Assembly (NCBI GenBank): GCA_043813445.1
Contig: JBDRLD010000007.1
Location: 1 to 11,491 of the forward strand
Direction: 5' to 3'
Length of the DNA: 11,491 nt
Source: JBDRLD01 sp043813445
Lineage (GTDB): Bacteria > Patescibacteriota > Patescibacteriia > JACPHY01
The notes under the pieces: model-generated
Told to the model about the DNA's origin: nothing
The model's input: only the letters and a program-made list of their open reading frames with translations
Database searches by the model: none
Program-made: the position numbers and the translations under genes
Shown: positions 1-5,733 of the stretch, one piece after another
How the letters are laid out: every line of letters begins with the position of its first letter
Numbering within the stretch: position 1 is the first letter of the stretch

Positions 1-1079
1 TGTGCAACGGTGCGTGTCATGCGCTCGCGGAACACGTTCGTGTCAAACTGTTCGGCATGACGTCGAATGGCATGCGGATCCCATTGATCGCGAACTTGCC
101 GAAACCGGAGCAGCGCGTCTGCTAGCCCCTCCCATGATTGCTCGTCAAAGAAAATACCGGTCTCGTGTTCCTTGATTGTCTCGGTGGCGCCGCCACGGCG
201 GAACGCAATGACCGGCCTTCCCGCGGCCATCGCTTCGACCGCAGTGATGCCGAAGTCTTCCTCCTGCGGATGGATAAAGGCGATAGCATCGCGAAGGAGA
301 TCACGCTTCTCCGCCTCGTTCACGTAACCGCGGAAAGAAATAGTCGGCCCGGCCATGGCACGGAGTCGCGCTTCATCTTCACCCCTTCCGGCGATGACGA
401 GTGGGAGCTTAAGTCGATTACACGCCTCGATTGCGAGATCGACCTTCTTATATGGTCGGAGTCGAGAAATGACACAGAAATATCCGCCGCGCCCGGTGCC
501 AACTTCGAAGTACTGCGTGTTCACCGGAGGGTAGATAACCTCCGCATCGCGTTGGTAGTACTTTCGGATGCGTTGACGGACCCATTCGGAGTTTGCGATG
601 AAATGATCCACCCGTTGCGCGGCCTGGTAATCCCACATGCGGAGTCGTGTGAGGAGCATGGGGAGTACGATGCGGACGCGGTGGCGTTGCGGAAGTTTTT
701 CGAGGTATTCGTGCGCATCGCTCCAGAGGTATCTCGTCGGCGTGTGACAGTAACAAAGGTGGAGTTGGTGTGGGTGCGCGATGACCCCCTTCGAGAGTGC
801 GGATGAAGAGGAGAGTACAATGTCATACGCCGAGAGATCGAAACTCTCAAATGCGGTCGGCATGAACGGGAGGAACCATTTGAAGTACCGTTGTCCACCC
901 GGGAGGCGCTCGATGAATGACGTGATCACGCGGCGGTCGTGGAAGAAGTCCGCGATTGCACGCGGGTCGTAGAGGAGGGTGTGAATCGGCGCGTCGGGGT
1001 AGAGGTCAGTGAGTGTGAGGAGGACGCGCTCGGCCCCGCCGATTTGGTTGAGATGGTCGTGGACAAGTGCGAGCTTCAT
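1..1079 (-). CDS. GT4-family glycosyltransferase, 3' end cut by window edge
   Basis: Reading the minus strand from the ATG at 1079 gives 359 codons with no stop before the left edge, so the C-terminus is missing. The N-terminus (MKLALVHDHL, then NQIGGAERVL) is the donor/acceptor Rossmann start typical of GT4 enzymes. Near residues 109-119 is a CYCHTPTRYLW segment seen in this family. The C-terminal half carries the GT4 nucleotide-sugar signature with an E-x7-E pair (E274, E282) inside EEDFGITAVEAMAAG, followed by GRPVIAF. The enzyme should transfer a sugar from a nucleotide donor to a lipid-linked or polysaccharide acceptor at the cytoplasmic membrane face; the sugar cannot be told from sequence. 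It lies downstream of a polyprenyl sugar-phosphotransferase on the same strand, which supports a role in surface polysaccharide assembly. No clear Shine-Dalgarno site precedes the ATG; a 7-bp-period repeat sits there instead. Confidence 0.93.
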   Translation of the reverse strand, partial: MKLALVHDHLNQIGGAERVLLTLTDLYPDAPIHTLLYDPRAIADFFHDRRVITSFIERLPGGQRYFKWFLPFMPTAFESFDLSAYDIVLSSSSALSKGVIAHPHQLHLCYCHTPTRYLWSDAHEYLEKLPQRHRVRIVLPMLLTRLRMWDYQAAQRVDHFIANSEWVRQRIRKYYQRDAEVIYPPVNTQYFEVGTGRGGYFCVISRLRPYKKVDLAIEACNRLKLPLVIAGRGEDEARLRAMAGPTISFRGYVNEAEKRDLLRDAIAFIHPQEEDFGITAVEAMAAGRPVIAFRRGGATETIKEHETGIFFDEQSWEGLADALLRFRQVRDQWDPHAIRRHAEQFDTNVFRERMTRTVA

Positions 1080-1080
1080 A

Positions 1081-1122
1081 GAACGCGGGACGCTATACGC
1101 TGGACGCTATACGCGGGATAGG
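1081..1122. repeat. 7-bp-period tandem repeat abutting the glycosyltransferase start codon
   Basis: Read on the plus strand, the stretch divides into six heptamers. The middle four alternate ggacgct, atacgct, ggacgct, atacgcg; they are flanked by gaacgcg and ggatagg. The repeat ends one base from the ATG at 1079, where a ribosome-binding site would be expected. A similar heptamer block lies before trpS at 5602-5629. Confidence 0.8.
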
Positions 1123-1210
1123 TTTTATCCTCCCCCTCCCGAAGGTCCCGAGAAGACTCGAGGGATAGAGGGGGTGTGGCATTTCCCACCCTTCTTACTT
1201 ATGCCCTCCC

Positions 1211-1239
1211 ATAGTAGCAAGATTTCCCGCGCACTCCAG
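1211..1239 (-). promoter_or_regulatory. Possible extended -10 promoter for the glycosyltransferase
   Basis: On the minus strand there is TGCTACTAT, an extended -10 (TGnTATAAT-like, hexamer at 1211-1216), preceded 17 bases upstream by a weak -35, CTGGAG (1234-1239). Transcription would start near 1204, giving a leader of about 125 nt containing G/C-rich inverted repeats and the heptamer repeat. The -35 match is poor, so this is tentative. Confidence 0.35.
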
Positions 1240-1249
1240 AGCAATGCGA

Positions 1250-1273
1250 AGACCACCCCTGTGGGGGTGGTCT
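1250..1273 (-). terminator. Hairpin terminator after the sugar-phosphotransferase
   Basis: A perfect 10-bp stem (AGACCACCCC with GGGGTGGTCT) encloses a 4-nt loop, about 50 bases past the stop of the sugar-phosphotransferase gene. There is no long U-run after it, so termination may be weak or may depend on the structure alone. Confidence 0.6.
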
Positions 1274-1321
1274 CGTGGTGGTCGATTATGAAACGCTCTA
1301 GACAATTCAGCAATTTGTATG

Positions 1322-2707
1322 TCAATACGCGCCTTTGGTGCGGAGGATCGCAAAGGGTGTGCGCAGTAAAATAACGATATCACGGCCGAGCGACCAGTGT
1401 TCGATGTAGAATGTGTCGAGCTTCACTTCCTCCTCGAAGTCGAGGTCTGCGCGGCCCGAGACCTGTGCGAGACCGGTAATTCCAGGGCGGATAGCGAGCA
1501 CTTTGCGATGGCGCCGTCGGTACTCTGCAACTTCGGCCAGAAGGTGCGGGCGCGGGCCGACGAGCGACATGGATCCGGCGATGACATTGAAGAGCTGCGG
1601 GAGCTCATCGAGCGACCAGCGGCGGATGAATTTTCCGATTCGCGTCACGCGCGGGTCGTCTTTAATTTTTGGGATGATGCCCTGGCGGTCTGATCGGTTG
1701 CGGAGTTCGGGCCACTCTTTTTCCGCACCCACGCGCATCGAGCGGAATTTTAGGAACATGAACGGACGCCCCGTACGACCGATGCGTTCCTGAGTGAAGA
1801 GGACGGGCCCGCGGGAGTCGAGCGCAATGCCGATCGCGACGAGTAGCATGATCGGTGATACGAGGATAATCAAGAGGAACGACGCGAGAATATCGAATGT
1901 GCGCTTCGCGATGCGACCCCAGCCATCGAGTGGGGTCGGCTTCGGTTCGATGAGCGGAACGCCGGCGAACGTTTCAACTGCGACACGGCTCGTCCGTGCG
2001 GCGAGGAGATCTGCGGCGAAGCGCACCGGGAGGTGAATGTTATCGCAGTAATCGAGTAGTGCATGGAGGAGATCGGGGTTTGGCGGGGTTGTCGCATCAA
2101 TGACCTCGTCAATACGCTCATCGTTCCATGCGCGTTCGAGCCATGCGGCGGTATCGCCTGTGAAGGAGGACATGCGGTGGACGATACGAAAGCCGAGCGA
2201 TGGGCGTTCGGAGAAAGCGGCTGCGAGTGCGTCCGCTGCACGACCGTTGCCGATGAGCGCGATGCGGTGTACGCCGATGCCGTGTGCGAAGAGGCGGCGT
2301 TCCACCATGCGGACGATTATCCGTACAAGGAAGACGAACGCAATGGCGAGCGGCCACGCTGCGAGAATGATGAAGCGTGAGGCGAACAGCTCGCGCGAGA
2401 AAACGATAATCGCGAGCACGATGGCGAATCCTGCAGACGACCCAAGAACGATGCGTGAGAATTCCGCCCGCCAGCTGTGCCGTGCGGTACTCGCGTAGAG
2501 TCCTGCGAGTGCGAAAATGACGATCCAAATACCTGCGATAAGCGCAGCCGCTCGCAAATATGGTTCAAGCGGAAGCTGGAATGTTACCGGACGGATGTCG
2601 GCGACTGGGTTAAATCGAATCGTATACGCCAACGCCGCCGCGGCGAGAAGCGCGAGGTAATCCAGCGGAACGAGTAGTGCGGAAATGGTGAGTGCGGAGC
2701 GTTTCAT
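1322..2707 (-). CDS. Polyprenyl-phosphate sugar-phosphotransferase (exopolysaccharide priming transferase)
   Basis: This 461-residue membrane protein has the layout of the WbaP/polyprenyl glycosylphosphotransferase family. Four or so hydrophobic segments lie at about residues 8-30, 52-72, 86-105 and 113-131. A Rossmann-like domain follows (about 145-255, with IALIGNGRAADAL), then a membrane hairpin at about 272-295 and the C-terminal Bac_transf catalytic domain. In that domain FKFRSMR, the catalytic Asp-Glu pair in WSLDELPQLFNVI (D367, E368), SLVGPRP and RPGITGLAQVSGR are all visible. Such enzymes move a sugar-1-phosphate from a UDP-sugar to undecaprenyl phosphate, the first membrane step of surface polysaccharide synthesis. 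An ATG 23 codons upstream (2776) is in frame but overlaps the likely -10 box at 2775-2780, so I chose the ATG at 2707, which leads straight into the first membrane helix. No good Shine-Dalgarno site is seen before either start. Confidence 0.94.
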   Translation of the reverse strand: MKRSALTISALLVPLDYLALLAAAALAYTIRFNPVADIRPVTFQLPLEPYLRAAALIAGIWIVIFALAGLYASTARHSWRAEFSRIVLGSSAGFAIVLAIIVFSRELFASRFIILAAWPLAIAFVFLVRIIVRMVERRLFAHGIGVHRIALIGNGRAADALAAAFSERPSLGFRIVHRMSSFTGDTAAWLERAWNDERIDEVIDATTPPNPDLLHALLDYCDNIHLPVRFAADLLAARTSRVAVETFAGVPLIEPKPTPLDGWGRIAKRTFDILASFLLIILVSPIMLLVAIGIALDSRGPVLFTQERIGRTGRPFMFLKFRSMRVGAEKEWPELRNRSDRQGIIPKIKDDPRVTRIGKFIRRWSLDELPQLFNVIAGSMSLVGPRPHLLAEVAEYRRRHRKVLAIRPGITGLAQVSGRADLDFEEEVKLDTFYIEHWSLGRDIVILLRTPFAILRTKGAY

Positions 2708-2774
2708 AGCGAAGTGCAACTGGACGTCGGTATCTATTGTGCGAAACGAGTACGATGGCCCCCGCTTCTTTATC

Positions 2775-2803
2775 ATTGTACCGCAGCATGGATTGGAAGA
2801 GAA
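2775..2803 (-). promoter_or_regulatory. Probable promoter of the sugar-phosphotransferase gene
   Basis: On the minus strand TTCTCT (2798-2803) and TACAAT (2775-2780) are separated by 17 bases. The -10 is good and the -35 weak. The position, just past the upstream terminator and about 60 bases before the ATG at 2707, fits an independent transcript. Confidence 0.5.
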
Positions 2804-2828
2804 TACAATGCGCTGCGTGGATGAGAAG

Positions 2829-2851
2829 GCCCGCCCTTTTTGGGGGCGGGC
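2829..2851 (-). terminator. GC-rich hairpin terminator after the 117-residue protein gene
   Basis: An 8-bp stem (GCCCGCCC with GGGCGGGC) with a 7-nt loop lies about 40 bases past the stop codon at 2890. Read on the minus strand it is followed by CCTTCTC. It separates this small transcription unit from the sugar-phosphotransferase gene. Confidence 0.7.
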
Positions 2852-2889
2852 TCGTTCTATGACGGAACCGGTTCACAAGATCGATCCAT

Positions 2890-3243
2890 TCATCCGCGAA
2901 GCGCGGATCTCGAATGGGCGAAGATGATGATTGGCTTGTCGAAGAGCACCACGCGGTTGTCCTCGCTCAGAACGAGACCGAGGCAGCGGTGGACGCCTGG
3001 GCCGAGGCAGGATGGCGCCGAGTCGATGTACCCGTGTGCGACGACGAGTGACATCGGTTCGGTCACCGAGACGATGATGAGTCCCAACGCGTTCCGGGAA
3101 CGGAATTCGCGAAAGTCGGTATCTCCTTGGAGTGCGCGAACAAGACGATCGCCCCGATGTGCGCCCTTGATTCCGAAGTCCTTTGCCGGGCAAACAACAA
3201 GACCGGAGTGGGATTGCGCGAGACTGAACATCTCGATGGTCAT
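2890..3243 (-). CDS. Hypothetical protein, 117 residues
   Basis: I do not recognise this protein. The ATG at 3243 has an excellent Shine-Dalgarno site (AAGGAG, 7 bases upstream) and a near-consensus promoter at 3283-3311, so it is very likely a real, well-expressed gene; upstream in-frame codons would lie over the promoter. The product starts MTIEMFSLAQ, is soluble-looking and lacks a signal peptide or membrane segment. Its hydrophobic stretches (GLVVCPAKDFG, ALGLIIVSVTE, SLVVAHGYID, CLGLVLSEDNRVVLF, PIIIFAH) look like alternating beta strands, with three cysteines spread through the chain. It sits between the RNase P RNA gene and a terminator, as a single-gene unit. No function is proposed. 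Confidence 0.8.
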   Translation of the reverse strand: MTIEMFSLAQSHSGLVVCPAKDFGIKGAHRGDRLVRALQGDTDFREFRSRNALGLIIVSVTEPMSLVVAHGYIDSAPSCLGPGVHRCLGLVLSEDNRVVLFDKPIIIFAHSRSALRG

Positions 3244-3282
3244 GATGTGGCTCCTTGTATGCGGGGCGTAATACCCACAGAG

Positions 3283-3311
3283 AGTGTATACGCCACACGG
3301 TGCGATGTCAA
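3283..3311 (-). promoter_or_regulatory. Strong sigma-70 promoter of the 117-residue protein gene
   Basis: On the minus strand TTGACA (3306-3311) and TACACT (3283-3288) are 17 bases apart. Transcription should start near 3276, leaving a leader of about 33 nt that contains the AAGGAG ribosome-binding site. Confidence 0.75.
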
Positions 3312-3313
3312 CC

Positions 3314-3346
3314 AGAATACCCTCCACGAGATGGGGAGGGCATTCT
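3314..3346 (-). terminator. Hairpin after RNase P RNA
   Basis: In the minus-strand RNA a 12-bp stem (AGAAUGCCCUCC with GGAGGGUAUUCU) closes a 9-nt loop; all pairs hold, one as G-U. In the plus-strand RNA that G-U becomes an A-C mismatch, so the structure is suited to the rnpB transcript. It lies a few bases past the 3' end of the RNase P RNA and just before the next -35 box. The tail is not U-rich, so it could also be a processing or stability hairpin. Confidence 0.65.
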
Positions 3347-3352
3347 GTGCTG

Positions 3353-3957
3353 TGGGCGTCCTGTAAGCCGAATTCTGTCTCCCAGCATCACTTTCTACGT
3401 TGTATGAATTAGTATTTCTACAACACACAAAGTGGTGCTGGGCGATGATCATCTCTCTGGGCCATGCATTACTGCAGGGCTCAAGCGGGGTTCTCCCTTG
3501 CACCGGGTAGGCGTTTGCCAAGTCGGCCGGTCACCCGGCCGCTGGTGCGCTCTTACTTCACCCGCCGAAGCTTGCGCCTCGGTTGGCTATCCCACACATC
3601 GCAGTTACTGCGAAGGCGGGCGCACCATTTCACCCTTACCTGTGTTCTACGAGACAGCGTGCACAGGCGGTATCTTTTCTGTTGCGGCCTCTGGAGCGTT
3701 GGCGCTGTTCCATCGCTCCGAGGTCCCCTCCGCCGAAGCGGAAGACGTACTCCTCGTCATTCCCAACCGTCACCGATCGAGACGAGTGGAGGATTCCGTG
3801 GGCTCTGGCACATTGCAGGCGCTAGCGCGGACTCCAATGTGACTCCTCCCCGTCGCCGTTAGCGACTACCACTGACCCACGATCTTGCGATCATGGAGGT
3901 GTTCGGACTTTCCTCCCATCCGGGTTTACCGGACAGGCGACCATCCAGACCCCCGCA
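3353..3957 (-). ncRNA. rnpB: RNase P RNA, type A-like, unusually long
   Basis: The catalytic RNA of RNase P, which removes 5' leaders from tRNA precursors. On the minus strand the conserved core appears in order: GAGGAAAGUCCGAAC (near 3900-3914), CAACAGAAAAGAUACCGCC (3666-3684), CAGGUAAGGGUGAAA, GUAAGAGCGCACC, GCUUGAGCC, and ACAGAAUUCGGCUUA at the 3' end (near 3363-3378). The ends pair approximately as P1. Hairpins corresponding to P3, P8 (3852-3866), P14 with a GUGA tetraloop (3524-3541) and P18 with a GUAA tetraloop (about 3459-3480) can be drawn. The total is about 605 nt against roughly 350-400 nt for common bacterial versions. Extra helices lie at 3685-3850, 3557-3620 and in the P19 position (3381-3442). 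The P15 arm (3481-3502) is a short hairpin without P16/P17 and without the GGU that normally pairs with tRNA CCA. The 5' end is set by the promoter and is good to a few bases. Confidence 0.95.
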
Positions 3958-3965
3958 GCGTATCG

Positions 3966-3993
3966 AGTATAGCACGGTGGGGGTTTTTGTCAA
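3966..3993 (-). promoter_or_regulatory. Strong promoter of rnpB
   Basis: On the minus strand a perfect TTGACA (3988-3993) and TATACT (3966-3971) are 16 bases apart. The expected start near 3957-3960 coincides with the 5' strand of P1 in the RNase P RNA. Confidence 0.85.
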
Positions 3994-4051
3994 GGTTTCG
4001 TACGTTTTTGTTCGTGGTTCGGGCTATTCTATACAGCTGGTGGAGTGGAGG

Positions 4052-4080
4052 TTGACTGCGCTGCTGGCATGGAGTACTAT
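4052..4080 (+). promoter_or_regulatory. Promoter of the HExxH protein gene
   Basis: TTGACT (4052-4057) and TACTAT (4075-4080) are separated by 17 bases. The start near 4087 leaves a leader of about 20 nt, so the in-frame open codons before 4106 are not part of the gene. The promoter is divergent from that of rnpB. Confidence 0.75.
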
Positions 4081-4105
4081 GCAAAACGTGCAGGGGAGAG
4101 GAGTC

Positions 4106-4549
4106 ATGATGGACAAAACACAGCGTGATGAGAAGATCCGTCGAGAGATGCGACGGCTCTACGCGGCGATTCGGCGTGACGACTTCGACGTGCAGCTCGT
4201 TTGGTTCAATGATCGTGGAGTTGGCGGAACGTACCAGCCCGCCTACAGGCAGCACAACGACATGATCAGTATCGACGTGCACAAGGATCTCGTGAGGACG
4301 TTTGTACACGAGCTCATCCACCACGTCGATGACGAGCTGTCGGAGTCCAAGGTGTGTGCCCTCACGAACTTCATCTTGAGGCGCGCATCGCTCGGGCAGC
4401 TCAAGCGACTTCTCCGTCACTTTCGGCGGCTCTGGCGAGCGACGCTATCTGTACAGTTTCGTCATCGTCCAATGCCACACTGTCCGCTCTGCGGACAACG
4501 CGTACAGCGGGTGGCTGACGAAGAGCTCGCAAAGCACTACCAGCTGTGA
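4106..4549 (+). CDS. Small putative zinc metalloprotein with HExxH motif
   Basis: The product is 147 residues from the ATG at 4106; an immediately following ATG at 4109 is equally possible. AGGGGAG lies 7 bases before the first ATG and AGAGGAG 5 bases before the second. The centre carries TFVHELIHHVD, an HExxH zinc-binding motif (H68, E69, H72), with E80 as a possible third ligand. This is the arrangement of gluzincin-like and SprT/WSS1-like peptidases, but the sequence is not close enough to any family I can name. The C-terminus has one CPLCG pair (C126, C129) and no second pair, so at most half a zinc ribbon. Basic helices lie on both sides (residues 1-24 and 92-122), which would suit nucleic-acid or membrane-surface contact. 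There is no signal peptide, so it is probably cytoplasmic. Peptidase activity is inferred from the motif only. Confidence 0.82.
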   Translation: MMDKTQRDEKIRREMRRLYAAIRRDDFDVQLVWFNDRGVGGTYQPAYRQHNDMISIDVHKDLVRTFVHELIHHVDDELSESKVCALTNFILRRASLGQLKRLLRHFRRLWRATLSVQFRHRPMPHCPLCGQRVQRVADEELAKHYQL

Positions 4550-4573
4550 TGGTTAGGATGATGCGAAACGAAG

Positions 4574-4601
4574 AACCGCCTGGCGTACGCCAGGCGGTTT
4601 T
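4574..4601. terminator. Bidirectional terminator between HExxH gene and trpS
   Basis: A perfect 11-bp stem (AACCGCCTGGC with GCCAGGCGGTT) around a GTAC loop. It is followed by T residues on the plus strand and preceded by A residues, so it can serve both converging genes. Confidence 0.9.
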
Positions 4602-4614
4602 CCCATGCTCGCGA

Positions 4615-5592
4615 TTACGATCGGATGCCAACGCGACGGCGAACATCTTCGATCATCGGTGCGATGGTCGCGTGTATCTTCTCTGCGGATGCAGCGAGGA
4701 TCTCGTCCATGATATCCGGTTGTGCCATGAGCTCGTTTTTCCTCGCGCGGAAGTCCGCGTGCGCATCGGAGAAGACCGAAGCGACTGCCGGTTTGAGCTC
4801 ACTATACTTGAGTGTCCCGGCCCCATGCTGTGCCTTGAATGCGGCAGCGGTATCCGCAGCGTACGCGTCTAGGATGGCCATGAGTGTCGTCACGCCGGCA
4901 CTGTCTCCTTCACCACTATCTGTCACTGCGCTTTTCAACTTCTTCTCCACGACTTCCGGTGTGTCATCAAGGAAAAGGCAGTGAGCGTCGCCGTGTGACT
5001 TTGACATTTTGCACGTCGGATCTTTGAGCGACATGAGGCGCGGCGTCGGGGTGTGGAGCGTCCGAACCTCGTTGAACATCTCACCGTAGCGATTATTGAA
5101 CCATCGTCGGACGCTATTTGCGAGTTCCACGTGTTGACGTTGATCCTCTCCGACTGGCACGCCAACGGGCTGGCCGTGCGCGTACGCAAGGATATCCGCG
5201 GACATGAGGACCGGGTACGAGAACAGCCCCATATTCGTCGTCTCTCCGCGTGCGGTTTTATCCTTGTACTGTGTCATACGTTGCAGCTCGGAAATGGGAG
5301 TGACACAAGAGAAGTACCATGCGAGCTCCATATGCTCGGGAATGTCTGACTGTCGGAAGAGCGTGCTGCGCTCCGGATCGATGCCGAGCGCGATAAGCTC
5401 CGCGACAAGCTCGCGAATTTGTTCGGCCTTCCGCTCAACATCGTACTGCTCGGTAAGTGAGTGCCAGTCCGCGATGAAGAAGAAACACTCGTTCGCGGGG
5501 TCGGCTTGCAGATCGAGCCAATTCCGAACCGCACCAAGCTCATTGCCGATGTGCAGCCGCCCGCTAGGTTGAATACCGGAGAGAATACGCAT
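4615..5592 (-). CDS. trpS: Tryptophanyl-tRNA synthetase
   Basis: This 325-residue class I aminoacyl-tRNA synthetase charges tRNA-Trp in the cytoplasm, and the length matches bacterial TrpRS. The ATP-binding HIGH-type motif is HIGN (residues 14-17, in PSGRLHIGNELGA). The KMSKS loop is intact (195-199, followed by HGDAHCLF). Family hallmarks include FIADWHSLT, VTPISELQRMTQYKDK and GVPVGEDQRQHVELA. The ATG at 5592 was chosen because family alignment begins at MRILSGIQPSGR; the further 37 upstream codons in frame are low-complexity and include the heptamer repeat. No Shine-Dalgarno site is visible before the ATG. The gene follows the O-antigen-ligase-like gene on the same strand with a 141-base gap and may be co-transcribed with it. 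I found no convincing T-box or trp leader. Confidence 0.97.
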   Translation of the reverse strand: MRILSGIQPSGRLHIGNELGAVRNWLDLQADPANECFFFIADWHSLTEQYDVERKAEQIRELVAELIALGIDPERSTLFRQSDIPEHMELAWYFSCVTPISELQRMTQYKDKTARGETTNMGLFSYPVLMSADILAYAHGQPVGVPVGEDQRQHVELANSVRRWFNNRYGEMFNEVRTLHTPTPRLMSLKDPTCKMSKSHGDAHCLFLDDTPEVVEKKLKSAVTDSGEGDSAGVTTLMAILDAYAADTAAAFKAQHGAGTLKYSELKPAVASVFSDAHADFRARKNELMAQPDIMDEILAASAEKIHATIAPMIEDVRRRVGIRS

Positions 5593-5601
5593 AGGGGTTG
5601 A

Positions 5602-5629
5602 TCTACAGACTACGGTCCACGGTCTACAG
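5602..5629. repeat. 7-bp-period tandem repeat just upstream of trpS
   Basis: On the plus strand four heptamers follow each other: tctacag, actacgg, tccacgg, tctacag. The block ends about ten bases from the trpS ATG at 5592, as does the comparable block before the glycosyltransferase start at 1079. The units differ, but both have a 7-base period and a shared YACRS-like core. Confidence 0.7.
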
Positions 5630-5733
5630 GCGGCAAGGTACCACATGCGAATCCGTTCTTCTGTACCGTACCACGGCGTGTGTGCACAGAAAAGCGTACG
5701 CACGATGGCAGTCGTTCTTGTGCCGCGGAGATG

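Noticed and set aside
138..806. Open plus-strand frame of 222 codons over the glycosyltransferase
   Set aside because: It is antisense to a clearly conserved GT4 enzyme and its translation matches no known pattern; no ribosome-binding site or promoter.
3432..3862. Overlapping plus-strand open frames of 132-136 codons
   Set aside because: They lie antisense over the RNase P RNA gene, whose conserved blocks explain the sequence; open frames are common by chance at this GC content.
3893..4105. N-terminal extension of the HExxH protein
   Set aside because: It covers the rnpB 5' end and both promoters; the likely transcript starts near 4087, after this stretch.
5593..5733. T-box or trp leader upstream of trpS
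   Set aside because: A GTGGTACC resembles part of the T-box core, but there is no full AGGGTGGNACCGCG block, no specifier-loop stem and no terminator/antiterminator before the ATG.
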